From: JAPULR01 sp963665075
Lineage (GTDB): Bacteria; Chloroflexota; Dehalococcoidia; Lucifugimonadales; GCA-2712585
Reading direction: 5' to 3'
DNA: 64,000 nt
Assembly: GCA_963665075.1 (NCBI GenBank)
Contig: OY762063.1
Location: 496,001 to 560,000 of the forward strand
The position numbers and the translations under genes are program-made. Numbering within the stretch: the stretch's first letter is position 1; the number at the start of each line of letters is the position of its first letter. Positions 7,539 through 16,555 of this stretch are shown here, piece by piece. Below the pieces are notes generated by a model. It worked only from the letters and a program-made list of their open reading frames with translations, did no database searches and was not told the DNA's origin.

Positions 7539-9850
7539 GCCTGGTCCGCCTCCTTCCAAATCTCCTCCAGCACCTTCCCCGGCGACATCGGCAAGCTCGT
7601 CATGCGGACGCCCACGGCGTCGTGAATGGCGTTCGCAATCGCCGCCATCGGCGGAACAATCGGCACCTCGCCGACGCCTCGCACCCCGAAGGGATGTCCG
7701 GGATTCGGCACCTCCACAATCACCGTGTCGATCATCGGCAAGTCCAACGACGTAGGCATCCGGTAGTCCAGGAACGTCGAATTCGTCATCCGCCCGCCCT
7801 CGTCGAAGAAATACTCCTCGTTCAGCGCCCAGCCGATTCCCTGCACCACGCCCCCCTGAATCTGCCCCTCCACGTAGCTCGGATGCACCGCCTTCCCCAC
7901 GTCCTGCACCGCGGTGTACCGCAGAATCTCCACCTTCCCCGTCTCCGGGTCTACTTCCACGTCAACGATGTTGGCGGCGAAAGCCCCGCCCACGCCCCGC
8001 GGATCCACCGACGCCCGCCCCACAATCGGCCCGCCCGTGCCGTTCAGCATCCCCGCCAACTCCCTGAAGCTCATCCTCAATTCCGGGTCCTTGGCGTGAA
8101 CCAGCGACCCGCCCCTCAACTCCACGTCCCCTGCGGACACGTCCCAAATCGTCGCCGCCCGCCCGATCATCTGCCGCTTGATGTCCTGCGCCGCCTCGTA
8201 GCACGCCCAGCCCGTCTTGAACGCCACGCTGCTCCCGCCCGTGCTCGACGTGTACCCGATGCTGTCCGTGTCCGCCACCTGCGGATGCACGTCCTCCACC
8301 GGAATCGTCAGCACCTCCGCCATGTGCATCGCCGCCACCACCCGCGTCCCTCCGATGTCCGGCGAACCCTCGACCAGGCTGACCGTGCCGTCGGAATTGA
8401 CGCTGGCGAAGGCCGTCGAAGGCCCGGTGTTGTTCCGCCAGAACCCCGTCGCCACACCTCTACCCCGGTTTGGCCCCGACAACGGCGCGGAATAGTGCGG
8501 ATGCTCCTGCGCCGCCTTCAACGTCTCCAGATAGCCGATGCGCGGAAACGCTATGCCGCTGATCTGCCTCGTCCCCTCCTTGGCGGCGTTGCGACGCCGG
8601 AACTCCAGCGGGTCCATCCCCAGCTTCGTGCACAATTCGTCGATGACCGTCTCCGCCGCGAAGGCCGCCGCCGGCGCCCCCGGCGCGCGGTACGCCGCCG
8701 TCTTCGGCTTGTTGACTACGACGTCGTAAGCCTCCACCCGCGCGTTCGGAAGGTTGTATGCGCCGAATATGCACTGGGATGCGCCGCCGATGGGCGCCCC
8801 CGGATACGCGCCGCCCTCGTATACGAGAAGCGCTTCCGCCGCCGTTATCTTCCCTTCCGCATCGGCGCCCATCTTTACCTTTATATAGCCCCCCGACGTT
8901 GGCCCCGTCCCCTCGAACACCTCCACCCGGTTCATCGTCATCTTCACCGGCTGCCCCGACTTTTTGGACAAGACTGCCACCACCGCTTCCAGATACGTAC
9001 TCAACTTTCCCCCAAACCCGCCCCCAATCTCCAATGGAATCACCTTCACCTGCGACACGGGAATGTCCAGAATCAACGCGGTGTTGTCCCGAATCGCGAA
9101 GTGCCCCTGCGAGCTGCACCAGATGGTCACCTCCCCGTCCCTGTTCCAAAGCGCCGTCGCGCTGTGCGGCTCGATGTATCCCTGATGCACCGTCGCCGTC
9201 CGATACTCCCGCTCCACCGTCACGTCCGCCTCAGCGAACCCTTCCGCCAAGTTGCCCTTCTCCAGCACGAAGTGATTGGAAACGTTCGACCCTTTCTCCC
9301 CATCCTCCTCCGAACGAAGTCCTCCCGGCTGAATCCCCGCGAACGAAAACGTCTCCAGACGTTCGTGCAGCAGCGGCGAATCTTCCTCCATCGCCTCCAC
9401 CACGTCCGTCACCTCCGGCAACACCTCGTACTCGACCCGAATCGCCGACAAAGCTTCCTCCGCCAGATGCGGGCTGTCCGCCGCCACCGCCGCCACCGCG
9501 TGCCCCTTGTACAGCGCCTTCTCCGCCGCCAGCACGTTGTTGCTCAGAAACTTCGGATTCGTCATCGCCCCTTCCCCCAAGTCCGCCGTCTCCCCCGAAG
9601 GCTGCGGAAAGTCGGCGGCGGTCGCCACGGCCTTCACCCCCGGAATAGCCAACGCCCCCGACGTGTCGATGGACTTTATCCGAGCGTGGGCGTGAGGACT
9701 CCGCAGCACGGCCCCGTGAAGCAGTCCCGGCAGATTCACGTCCGCGCCGTACTGCGCCCGCCCCGTAACCTTGTCCGTCCCGTCATGCCGGATAGGACGC
9801 GTCCCGACTACGTCATACTTCCCCGTCGCCAAAACCACGTTCGATTCCAT
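7535..9850 (-). CDS. Xanthine dehydrogenase-family molybdopterin-binding large subunit
   Basis: This 771-residue protein is the molybdenum-containing catalytic subunit of the xanthine oxidase/CO dehydrogenase/aldehyde oxidase family. The N-terminal hammerhead domain starts IRHDGTDKVTGRAQYGAD; the Moco domain has the hallmark PLEIGGGFGGKL, an AYRAPGAPAAAFAAE block and the C-terminal GVRGVGEVPIVPPMAA, whose Glu corresponds to the catalytic base. The substrate cannot be told from sequence alone; the CO dehydrogenase active-site loop signature (AYRCSFR) is not present, so CO is unlikely. The usual FAD and 2Fe-2S subunit genes are not beside it. It needs the cofactor made by the MoaA/MoaC pathway at 1-2751. 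Confidence 0.92.
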   Translation of the reverse strand: MESNVVLATGKYDVVGTRPIRHDGTDKVTGRAQYGADVNLPGLLHGAVLRSPHAHARIKSIDTSGALAIPGVKAVATAADFPQPSGETADLGEGAMTNPKFLSNNVLAAEKALYKGHAVAAVAADSPHLAEEALSAIRVEYEVLPEVTDVVEAMEEDSPLLHERLETFSFAGIQPGGLRSEEDGEKGSNVSNHFVLEKGNLAEGFAEADVTVEREYRTATVHQGYIEPHSATALWNRDGEVTIWCSSQGHFAIRDNTALILDIPVSQVKVIPLEIGGGFGGKLSTYLEAVVAVLSKKSGQPVKMTMNRVEVFEGTGPTSGGYIKVKMGADAEGKITAAEALLVYEGGAYPGAPIGGASQCIFGAYNLPNARVEAYDVVVNKPKTAAYRAPGAPAAAFAAETVIDELCTKLGMDPLEFRRRNAAKEGTRQISGIAFPRIGYLETLKAAQEHPHYSAPLSGPNRGRGVATGFWRNNTGPSTAFASVNSDGTVSLVEGSPDIGGTRVVAAMHMAEVLTIPVEDVHPQVADTDSIGYTSSTGGSSVAFKTGWACYEAAQDIKRQMIGRAATIWDVSAGDVELRGGSLVHAKDPELRMSFRELAGMLNGTGGPIVGRASVDPRGVGGAFAANIVDVEVDPETGKVEILRYTAVQDVGKAVHPSYVEGQIQGGVVQGIGWALNEEYFFDEGGRMTNSTFLDYRMPTSLDLPMIDTVIVEVPNPGHPFGVRGVGEVPIVPPMAAIANAIHDAVGVRMTSLPMSPGKVLEEIWKEADQA

Positions 9851-9908
9851 AACTCCACCTCCACTGCTTCAATTAACCTTCAAGGTGATTCTACCACAGC
9901 GCCACCCC

Positions 9909-10427
9909 CTACCCGTCCAACCCCCTCTGCATCCCCCGCAGATACCGAATATGCCCCAAATGCTGGCTCAACTCGCACAGCACGTGCCCGAACATCCGCC
10001 CGATTGTATACCCCTGCTGCCACGGATTCGCCCACGCCGGCGTCTCCGAAAGCTGCTCCGCCCTCAACCCCGCCATATACTCCAACGTCTGCGCCCGCAC
10101 CTCCCGCCCGTACTCCCAAAGCTCCCCCACCGGCGGCGTGACGAAGGCCGCCAACTCCTCCTTGCCGTATCTCCATCCCGTACCCGCGTCCACCATCTCC
10201 CACTTCCGGTCCCACCCGCTCCGCTCGAAGAGGTCCGGCATCCCCTGGGCAAACCCGCTCAGCCAATGATCCTCCGCCCGTATCAGATGCCACAACGAGA
10301 ACCCAATAGAATTCGCCTCGTCGCCGGGACGCCATTCCACCTCCTCCCTCGTCAGCCCCTCCAACGCCGCCTCCATGTCGGAATCAATCTCCAGCAAAGT
10401 CTCCGCCACCAGCTGCATCACGTCCAT
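9909..10427 (-). CDS. DinB-like domain protein
   Basis: A DinB/YfiT four-helix-bundle protein, a superfamily of metal-binding thiol-dependent transferases and related enzymes. The likely metal ligands are the histidines in SLWHLIRAEDHW (residues about 47-58) and LSQHLGHIRYLRG near the C-terminus. I place the start at ATG 10427 because a strong GGAGGT lies 4 bases upstream; the frame could open at 10460. The product is 172 aa, normal for the family. Substrate unknown. It is divergent from the amidase at 10525. Confidence 0.85.
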   Translation of the reverse strand: MDVMQLVAETLLEIDSDMEAALEGLTREEVEWRPGDEANSIGFSLWHLIRAEDHWLSGFAQGMPDLFERSGWDRKWEMVDAGTGWRYGKEELAAFVTPPVGELWEYGREVRAQTLEYMAGLRAEQLSETPAWANPWQQGYTIGRMFGHVLCELSQHLGHIRYLRGMQRGLDG

Positions 10428-10470
10428 CTTGACCTCCTCGTCGCCGCCCAAAAGTGACATTTTGCGTCTT

Positions 10471-10490
10471 GTGCAAGTTTACCCTTGCAC
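10471..10490. promoter_or_regulatory. Perfect 7-bp inverted repeat between divergent genes
   Basis: GTGCAAG, six spacer bases, then CTTGCAC: a perfect dyad in the 97-base gap between the DinB-like gene and the amidase. Position and symmetry suit a repressor or activator site for one or both promoters. No regulator gene is adjacent, so this is a candidate only. Confidence 0.35.
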
Positions 10491-10524
10491 GTAACATTCT
10501 TCCATACGGACTCGGAGGCGCAGC

Positions 10525-11931
10525 ATGACCTCGATTGACTTGACCGAAGCAACCATCGCCAACACAGCCAGGCTGATTCAAAACAATGAACTTTCCCCGG
10601 TGGAATTGACCGAAAAAACCCTCGAACGAATCGATACGATTGACCACAAAATCGGCGCCTTCACCACCGTCACCGCCGACTACGCACTGACGAAAGCCCG
10701 CCAGTCCGAAAATGAAATCTCCAACTGCAACTACCGCGGCCCCCTCCACGGCATCCCCTACACCCTCAAAGACCTCATCGACACCGATGGCATCCGCACC
10801 ACCTACGGATACTCCAGCCACCAGGACCACGTCCCCCGACGCAGCGCCGCCGTCCACCAACGCCTCGAACAAGCAGGCGCCGTCCTCGTCGGCAAGGTTG
10901 ACTGCCACTTCCGACGCAACATCCCCGTTTCCTGCCGGAATCCGTGGGATTTGACCCGCTCTCCCGGCATCTCAAGCTCCGGCTCCGGCGCCTCCCTCGC
11001 CGCCTCCCTCTGCCTCGCCTCCATCGGCTCCGACACCGGCGGCTCCGTCCGCATCCCCGCCTCCTGGTCGGGCGTGGTCGGACTGCGCGCCACCCTCGGC
11101 CTCCTGAGCCGCCACAACGCCCTCGGCCCCTCCTGGTCCTTCGACCAGCTTGGCCCCCTCTCCAAGACCGTCGAGGATGTGGCCCTAGTTTTCGGCGCCA
11201 TAGCCGGATTCGACCCCAACGACCCCATCAGCATCAGGGGCCCCGTCCCGAATTACGCCTCCGGCCTTGCCGGAAATTTCCAGGGATTCCGCGTCGGCGT
11301 CCTTCAGGAATTTGTTTCCGCCAACTGCACCGAGGCGGTCGAGACGGCAATTCACGAAGCGCTGTCAACCCTGGAAGACTTGGGCGCCCTGGTTCAAGAC
11401 GTAGAAATTCCCCACTCGTCTGAATCCACCCGTGTCCTGACCGTCGTGTCGGAAGCGGAATCCGCCGTTGACTACCGCCAGGTCTTCCCCAAGCAGCGCC
11501 TCGACAACATCGACGACGACATTAAGGAATACCTGGAACGCGGCGATTCCTACACCATGACGGAATACCTGGACGCCCAGCGCATGGCCGCGGTACTGCG
11601 CCAGGAAGTTGCCAACGCCTTCGAGAAAGTGGACGTCATCGTCGCCCCCACCTGCCTGACCACCGCCGTCCCCATCTCCCAGGAGCGACAGCTGATCGAC
11701 GTTCGCGGTGAACGGATCGACTACCTGGAGCTGCTGCTGAAAGTCACCTCCATCGCCAGCGTAACCGGACTCCCCGCCCTCTCCCTACCCTGCGGCTTCG
11801 ACTCGAACGGCCTCCCCATCGGCATGCAGCTGATGGGCCCCGCATTGTCGGAAGCGCGCCTCCTCCGCCTCGGCCACGCCTACCAACAAGCCACCCAATG
11901 GCACAACGCCCGCCCATCCCTCTCACCCTGA
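10525..11931 (+). CDS. Amidase signature family hydrolase
   Basis: A 468-residue amidase of the Ser-cisSer-Lys family, which hydrolyses carboxamides to acid and ammonia. The Lys is in YTLKDLID (residue about 81), the cis-Ser region is SSSGSGAS rather than the usual GSSGG, and the nucleophile is in GSDTGGSVRIP. The C-terminal LSLPCGFDSNGLPIGMQLMGP block is classic. It is not GatA-like in context: no gatB or gatC lies nearby, so a catabolic role is more likely. An SD-like GGAGG precedes the ATG. A second amidase, at 49643, shares the fold and the C-terminal block but is clearly diverged. Confidence 0.93.
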   Translation: MTSIDLTEATIANTARLIQNNELSPVELTEKTLERIDTIDHKIGAFTTVTADYALTKARQSENEISNCNYRGPLHGIPYTLKDLIDTDGIRTTYGYSSHQDHVPRRSAAVHQRLEQAGAVLVGKVDCHFRRNIPVSCRNPWDLTRSPGISSSGSGASLAASLCLASIGSDTGGSVRIPASWSGVVGLRATLGLLSRHNALGPSWSFDQLGPLSKTVEDVALVFGAIAGFDPNDPISIRGPVPNYASGLAGNFQGFRVGVLQEFVSANCTEAVETAIHEALSTLEDLGALVQDVEIPHSSESTRVLTVVSEAESAVDYRQVFPKQRLDNIDDDIKEYLERGDSYTMTEYLDAQRMAAVLRQEVANAFEKVDVIVAPTCLTTAVPISQERQLIDVRGERIDYLELLLKVTSIASVTGLPALSLPCGFDSNGLPIGMQLMGPALSEARLLRLGHAYQQATQWHNARPSLSP

Positions 11932-12000
11932 ACCCATCCCCTCTTCTCCCTTCCCCCTTAACGGAGACCTTTGAACAACCCTCCCAAGAGCACCAATTAG

Positions 12001-12157
12001 CCTCTTCCCCCTCGACGAAGACCTTTGCATAACCGTCATTCCCGTGAAAACGGGAATCCAGGGGCGGGGCTGTTTAGGTACAAATACGCTACTTCTTTGA
12101 CAGAATGTTGGGGTGTATAGGGAGTTACGCAAAGGTCTCCTTGACGGGGGAAGATTG
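12001..12157. mobile_element. MITE-like element, copy A
   Basis: About 157 bp with imperfect terminal inverted repeats of roughly 34 bp: the left end, reverse-complemented, reads GGTTATGCAAAGGTC... and the right end reads AGTTACGCAAAGGTC..., both running into GGGGGAAG. A nested ATTCCCG...CGGGAAT palindrome follows the left end. The element has no coding capacity and closely matches copy B at 14909-15066, also in the central TTCTTTGACAGAATG. A transposase able to mobilise it is not in the window. Confidence 0.55.
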
Positions 12158-12425
12158 AGATGGGGGGTGAAATCCCCCTCCCGCTCACCTTGAACCTACT
12201 CCACTCCCCCCGCTCACCCTGAGCCTGTCCTGAGCTTGTCGAAGGGCCTGTCGAAGGGTCGAGCGTCCCCCTCTTGCTCCCGCGAAAGCGGGAGCCCATC
12301 TTCCCCCGCTCACCCTGAGCTTGTCGAAGGGTACTCATCCCCTCAATCCCTCCGTAGGGGCGACCGGCCGGTCGCCCCTACCCTGTCGCGCCAAAATCCC
12401 ATCGCGAACCCGCCCGACCCCTCCA

Positions 12426-12587
12426 TCATTCCCGCCTACCTCCTTCGTCATTCCCGCCTACCTCCTTCGTCATTCCCGCCTACCTCCTTCGTCATTCCCG
12501 TCTACCTCCTTCGTCATTCCCGTCTACCTCCTTCGTCATTCCCGCCTACCTCCTTCGTCATTCCCGCGTAGGCGGGAATCCATCTTC
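12426..12587. repeat. Six 22-bp half-palindrome repeats capped by one full palindrome
   Basis: Six tandem 22-bp units contain TCATTCCCGCCTACCTCCTT (two have TCTACC). Each has only the left arm, ATTCCCG, of the dispersed palindrome. The last unit at 12558 completes it as ATTCCCGCGTAGGCGGGAAT followed by CCAT. The same layout recurs at 16232 and 25251. Confidence 0.85.
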
Positions 12588-12637
12588 TCCCCTCGCCGCT
12601 TGACTAGCAATTCCCGTTCAGATACTATCAACCACAA

Positions 12638-12673
12638 TTGACATAGAGTAGTGTTGGCTTACGCCAATCACAC
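12638..12673 (+). promoter_or_regulatory. Possible promoter/operator region of the peptide-binding lipoprotein
   Basis: TTGACA lies at 12638-12643, followed by an imperfect dyad, GTGTTGGC TTAC GCCAATCAC, over 12651-12671, about 35 bases before the ATG. The -10 sequence expected 17 bases after TTGACA is poor. The dyad may be an operator or a leader hairpin; this is tentative. Confidence 0.3.
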
Positions 12674-12703
12674 TACGATTTCGCTTTCCAAAAGGTGGTA
12701 GTT

Positions 12704-14830
12704 ATGACGCAATACGTAAAGTCATCCAAACTGAGAACACTGGCAATTGTGGCAGCGCTTCTTGCGTTGGCCCTGGTTATCTTTGCGTGTGGTGCGGACG
12801 ACGAAACTCCCGAACCGGCTCCGCCGCCCACTCCGGTCGACATAGCCGCAATCACCAGCGGGATTTCCGCCGGCATCAACGCCCAGATTGAGCAGACCAT
12901 CAGGAACGAGATGGCGAACATGCAGCCGCCTCTCTCGGAAGACCAGATTCGCTCCCTCATTGAGCAGGCCGTCGGCGAAAGCGCGCCCGAAGGCGTCGAC
13001 GCCGCCGAGATACAAGCTATGGTGGACAGCGCAGTGGCCGCCGCCGCTGAGGCCGGTGTGAAACAGGAAGATGTGACCGCCGCAATCGGCGCCGCACTGG
13101 CCGCCGCAGCCGCAGCCCAGACGGAACCTCTCACAGAGGCGGACGTGGCCCGGATTGTCAAGGCGGCCGTCGCCACGCCCGAACCCGCCCCCACGCCCGC
13201 GCCCACCGCCATGCCTACACCCGCCCCAACCGAACCGCCCGTGGCAGCAATGATGCCGGTGGAATCCCGCCTCAAAGTCGCCATGCCCAATCCCGCATAC
13301 GGCGAGCGCATGGAAGCCTCGGTGCACAACGTAGTGGGTGGTTTCCTCCTTCCAAACGCCGAATCCCTGGTGGGCGACCACCACATCACCGGCGAATACT
13401 ACCCCATGCTCGCCACCGAATGGTCCGTCGGCGAAAACGCCAGGTCGTGGACTTTCAAGCTGCGAGAGGGCGTGCCCTGGCACGGCATCGGCAGCGATTT
13501 CTCCGCCCAGGACGTAATCCACTCCTTCAACCGGACCCACGCCAAGGTGTCGGTCCACAGCTACCGCAGCCGCTGGCCCACTCCGGACGGCGCCGCCGGA
13601 CAAGTGGTGGGAAGCATCACGGCTGTCGGAGACAACGAAGTCATATTCGACATGGTCGGCCCCTACACCCGCCTCCACAAAGCCGTGGCCGGCAGCGAAG
13701 GGCTGTTCATGACCAGCAAGAGCTACTTCGACCTGGTTGGCGAAGACGGCTATCGCGATAATCCCGTAGGCACCGGCCCTTACCAATTCGTTGAATTACG
13801 GTCGTCTGAGTACAGCGTATGGGAAGCCGTCCCCTACGACCACTACCGCGTGAATCCCCAGTTCCCCGAGCTTCAGTTGGTATTCTCCGACGAGGAAGCT
13901 ACCAGGATTGCCATGATGGTGAACCAGGAAACTCACACCACCGTGGTGTCCAAGACCCTCACCAGCCAGGCCGAGGGCATCCCCCATCTCAAGGTTGAGA
14001 CTACTACCCTTCCAACGCTGCACCTTAACATCTTCTTCGGCGGCAACTACCCCGCGGATTTCCTCACCGCTACGGGCGAGCCGGCGGTTGATGAGAATCT
14101 TCCCTGGTACGGACACAGCGAAAACGCCGTAAAGGTCAGGCGCGCCCTCTCAATGGCCATTGACCGGGACGCCATCAACAACGCCTTCTACGACGGCGAC
14201 GGCGAACCCGTCATCGTGTCGCTGTTCCATCCCGGTCTGGGTCCGTGGAAGTCCGAATGGGAGGCGAGATACAACGAGCTTCACGCCTACAATCCGGAGA
14301 TGGCCCGCCAGCTTCTCGCCGAAGCCGGCTATCCTGACGGCATAACCGGTTACAAGTGGGCGCTCTACTTCATCGACATCGCCCCGGAGGGGCTGGATAT
14401 CGCCGAGGCAGTGGTGGCCATGTGGAAGGAGATTGGCGTTGAGATTGAGATAGAAACCACCGAAAGAAGCACCTGGGGCGGCGCGGGTAGAGCCAAGGAA
14501 ACCGCCGGCTACGTCTACATCTGGCACTCAACCTACGCCCCCATCGAAGCCCGGTTCGAAATCTACAGTTGGAGCGGCAGGCCCGGCGCCGGGTTCACCT
14601 CGGAGAAATTCGACGAACTCTACCTCGACCTCCAGAACACCACAAGCGTCGAGGAGATGGATCAGAAGCTCTTGAACCTCGGCGACGTTATACAGGAAAC
14701 CATTCCTTACGTCCCCCTCTTCTGGGTCTTCACCGATTACATCGTCAACACCAGAGTCATTGACGACTACACCAGCGCCGGCATCTGGCAGGTGCACGAC
14801 TGGGAGTATGCGGTGCCGGTGATGCAATAG
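12704..14830 (+). CDS. ABC transporter substrate-binding lipoprotein, oligopeptide/nickel type
   Basis: A 708-residue extracytoplasmic binding protein of solute-binding family 5. The ATG at 12704 follows AAAGGTGG. A lipoprotein signal peptide (residues 1-28) ends IFAC with the lipidated Cys at 29. Then come an Ala/Glu-rich helical region (about 40-155), a Pro/Thr linker (PEPAPTPAPTAMPTPAP) and the SBP domain from about 190: YYPMLATEWSV, FKLREGVPWHG, NPVGTGPYQFV and RRALSMAID are characteristic. It should deliver peptides or similar solutes to an ABC permease, but no permease or ATPase gene is adjacent. The long helical stalk before the linker is unusual and may space the receptor from the membrane or mediate oligomerisation. 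Confidence 0.9.
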   Translation: MTQYVKSSKLRTLAIVAALLALALVIFACGADDETPEPAPPPTPVDIAAITSGISAGINAQIEQTIRNEMANMQPPLSEDQIRSLIEQAVGESAPEGVDAAEIQAMVDSAVAAAAEAGVKQEDVTAAIGAALAAAAAAQTEPLTEADVARIVKAAVATPEPAPTPAPTAMPTPAPTEPPVAAMMPVESRLKVAMPNPAYGERMEASVHNVVGGFLLPNAESLVGDHHITGEYYPMLATEWSVGENARSWTFKLREGVPWHGIGSDFSAQDVIHSFNRTHAKVSVHSYRSRWPTPDGAAGQVVGSITAVGDNEVIFDMVGPYTRLHKAVAGSEGLFMTSKSYFDLVGEDGYRDNPVGTGPYQFVELRSSEYSVWEAVPYDHYRVNPQFPELQLVFSDEEATRIAMMVNQETHTTVVSKTLTSQAEGIPHLKVETTTLPTLHLNIFFGGNYPADFLTATGEPAVDENLPWYGHSENAVKVRRALSMAIDRDAINNAFYDGDGEPVIVSLFHPGLGPWKSEWEARYNELHAYNPEMARQLLAEAGYPDGITGYKWALYFIDIAPEGLDIAEAVVAMWKEIGVEIEIETTERSTWGGAGRAKETAGYVYIWHSTYAPIEARFEIYSWSGRPGAGFTSEKFDELYLDLQNTTSVEEMDQKLLNLGDVIQETIPYVPLFWVFTDYIVNTRVIDDYTSAGIWQVHDWEYAVPVMQ

Positions 14831-15141
14831 GCCGCCTATGGTATCCTGAACCCGACAACCCAACACAATCGGATGCCGTTGCATAACCGCCGCAAGGGTT
14901 GCGATTAACCTCTTCCCCCTTGATGGGGACCTTTGCATAACCCCCATTCCCGCGCAGGCGGGAATCCAGGGGTGGGCTGCTTAGGTATGAATTCGCTGCT
15001 TCTTTGACAGAATGCTCAGGCGAATAGGTAGTTACGCAAAGGTCTCCTTGATGGGGGAAGATTGAGATGGGGGTGACTCAAGTGGTATAGACGATGCATT
15101 TCGCGGTTACGCAGAAGTCTCAAAATCAGAGGAGGTTAGCA
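14831..15141. repeat. Intergenic interval with MITE-like copy B
   Basis: Apart from the MITE-like element (14909-15066) and a second short copy of its right end (GGTTACGCAGAAGTCTC near 15100), the interval shows only the ribosome binding site GGAGG before the amidohydrolase ATG at 15142. No gene is seen. Confidence 0.7.
14909..15066. mobile_element. MITE-like element, copy B
   Basis: A 158-bp element with terminal inverted repeats ending in TTGCATAAC (left) and GTTACGCAA (right), each flanked on the outer side by a CTTCCCCC/GGGGGAAG block. It carries one ATTCCCGCGCAGGCGGGAAT palindrome just inside the left repeat and shares its middle (TTCTTTGACAGAATG) with copy A. It lies between the lipoprotein gene and the amidohydrolase and codes for nothing. 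Confidence 0.6.
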
Positions 15142-16218
15142 ATGAAGGTCCCCTACGGAGCCGTTGACGCCGACGGCCACATCAACGAACCCGAAACCAA
15201 GCTCATGGAATACCTGGAAGGCCCCTACGCCGACATCAAGAACTTCCACAGCTACATCCCCGGCAGCGACGGCATAGTCGGCGGCAGCGTCGTCGCCGGC
15301 AAGGACTACATGGACTCCACCCTCGGCGGCCGCCTCGGCGCCCACGGCGGCCCCGACTTCCCCACGCCCCAGGAGTGGCTCGACAACGCCGACGCCGGCG
15401 GCCTGGAGACCATCTTCGTCTTCCCCACAACCCTCCTCGGCTACTCCCGCATCATCGACCCCGACTACCTCGTCGCCCTCACCAAATCCTACAACAACTA
15501 CGTCTCCGAGGAGTGGCTCAAGTTCAGCCCCCGCTTCAAGTCCGTCGCCCTCATGCCCCTCATGGACGTGGACGAATCCATCAAGGAAATGCGCCGCTGC
15601 GTCACCGAATTGGGCTACAACGGCGTCTTCATCGCCGCCGTCGGATTCGGCCTCCTTGGCGAAAAGCGCCTCGACCCCTTCTACGAAGAAGCCGAAAAGC
15701 TCGGCACCTTCATCGCCGTCCACGGCGGCCACGCCACCGGCGAGTCCCAGAAGTACACCAAATTCATCCAGCGCCACACCATCGGCTTCCCCGTTTCCGC
15801 CATGATGCAGATGATGCACATGACCTACGAAGGCGTCTACGAAAAATTCCCCAACCTCAAAGTCGGATACCTGGAAGCCGGATGCACCTGGGTCCCCTAC
15901 CTCCTCGACCGGATGGACGAGGAATGGGAGAAGCGGGGCTGGTTCGAGACCCCCAACTGCAAGAAGAAGCCCAGCGACTACATCAAGGGCGGCAACGTCT
16001 ACATCCACGCCGAGCCCGGCGAGGAGTTGATCCCCGAAGTCATCCGCGTCATGGGCCGGAACCGCCTCTTCTACGCCTCCGACTGGCCCCACTGGGACAA
16101 CGAATACCCCGAAAGCCTCTACCACATCTACAACCGCGACGACCTCACCGAAACCGACAAACGCGCCATCCTCCGCGACAACGCCGCCGAAATGTACGGC
16201 CTCCCCAACCCCCCCTAA
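15142..16218 (+). CDS. Amidohydrolase family (amidohydrolase-2/ACMSD-like) metal-dependent hydrolase
   Basis: A 358-residue TIM-barrel enzyme of the amidohydrolase-2 group, whose members hydrolyse or decarboxylate ring acids and related metabolites. Visible motifs are VDADGHINEP at the N-terminus (metal-binding DxH equivalent), AVHGGHAT in the middle, YLEAGCTWVPYLLDRMDEEW, and the C-terminal YASDWPHWDNEYP with the metal-ligand Asp. The start at 15142 follows GAGGAGG; an upstream in-frame start at 15094 would add 16 residues inside repeat sequence. The exact substrate is unknown. A related enzyme is at 29140. Confidence 0.9.
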   Translation: MKVPYGAVDADGHINEPETKLMEYLEGPYADIKNFHSYIPGSDGIVGGSVVAGKDYMDSTLGGRLGAHGGPDFPTPQEWLDNADAGGLETIFVFPTTLLGYSRIIDPDYLVALTKSYNNYVSEEWLKFSPRFKSVALMPLMDVDESIKEMRRCVTELGYNGVFIAAVGFGLLGEKRLDPFYEEAEKLGTFIAVHGGHATGESQKYTKFIQRHTIGFPVSAMMQMMHMTYEGVYEKFPNLKVGYLEAGCTWVPYLLDRMDEEWEKRGWFETPNCKKKPSDYIKGGNVYIHAEPGEELIPEVIRVMGRNRLFYASDWPHWDNEYPESLYHIYNRDDLTETDKRAILRDNAAEMYGLPNPP

Positions 16219-16555
16219 CCCCCACCCTAACCGTCATTCCCGCCACCCCTCCTCGTCATTCCCGCCACCCCCTCCGTCATTCCCGCCACCCCCTCCGTCA
16301 TTCCCGCGCAGGCGGGAATCCATCCCCATAACCCATAGGGGCGGGTTTCAAACCCGCCCTCTTACCCTAACCCCCTCTCCCATCCTGGGAGAGGGTTGGG
16401 GTGAGGGCACCTCCCACGCTCACACCCGTAGGGGCGACCGGCCGGTCGCCCCTAACCCATTGTCGCTCACCCTGAGCCTGTCGAAGGGTCGAGCGCCCTC
16501 TCCCTCCGTCATTCCGGCGAAAGCCGGAATCCAGAAATGCATGACTTGGCTACTG
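16219..16555. repeat. Repeat cluster after the amidohydrolase
   Basis: At 16232-16322 three copies of a 21-22 bp unit (CGTCATTCCCGCCACCCCCTC) run into one complete ATTCCCGCGCAGGCGGGAAT palindrome. After it come an AGGGGCGGGTTTCAAACCCGCCC dyad near 16335, a copy of the 28-bp GACCGGCCGGTC palindrome (16428-16455), a CCCTGAGCCTGTCGAAGGGT copy and a variant hairpin ATTCCGGCGAAAGCCGGAAT. No gene is seen. Confidence 0.85.

Larger units (their letters stand above)
11932..12703. repeat. Gene-free interval filled with dispersed repeats
   Basis: No credible coding frame is present. In order it holds a MITE-like element (12001-12157), several copies of the CTCACCCTGAGC...GTCGAAGG repeat, a CTCCCGCGAAAGCGGGAG hairpin, a 28-bp perfect palindrome (12354-12381, core GACCGGCCGGTC), a tandem array (12426-12587) and the leader of the lipoprotein gene. 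The same 28-bp palindrome recurs at 28986-29013 and, with one changed end base, at 16428-16455. Confidence 0.8.

Noticed and set aside
7535..9850. Aerobic CO dehydrogenase large subunit CoxL
   Set aside because: The AYRCSFR active-site signature of form I CoxL is not present (the region reads AYRAPGAP), and coxM/coxS are not adjacent.
7478..10141. Very long plus-strand frame opposite the dehydrogenase gene
   Set aside because: It is an Arg/Pro/His-rich shadow caused by the strong wobble-position bias of the minus-strand gene, which has clear family motifs. The same applies to 2830-4470 and 54056-55144.
10525..11931. GatA subunit of the tRNA amidotransferase
   Set aside because: No gatB or gatC neighbours and a divergent cis-Ser region; the same reasoning applies to the amidase at 49643.
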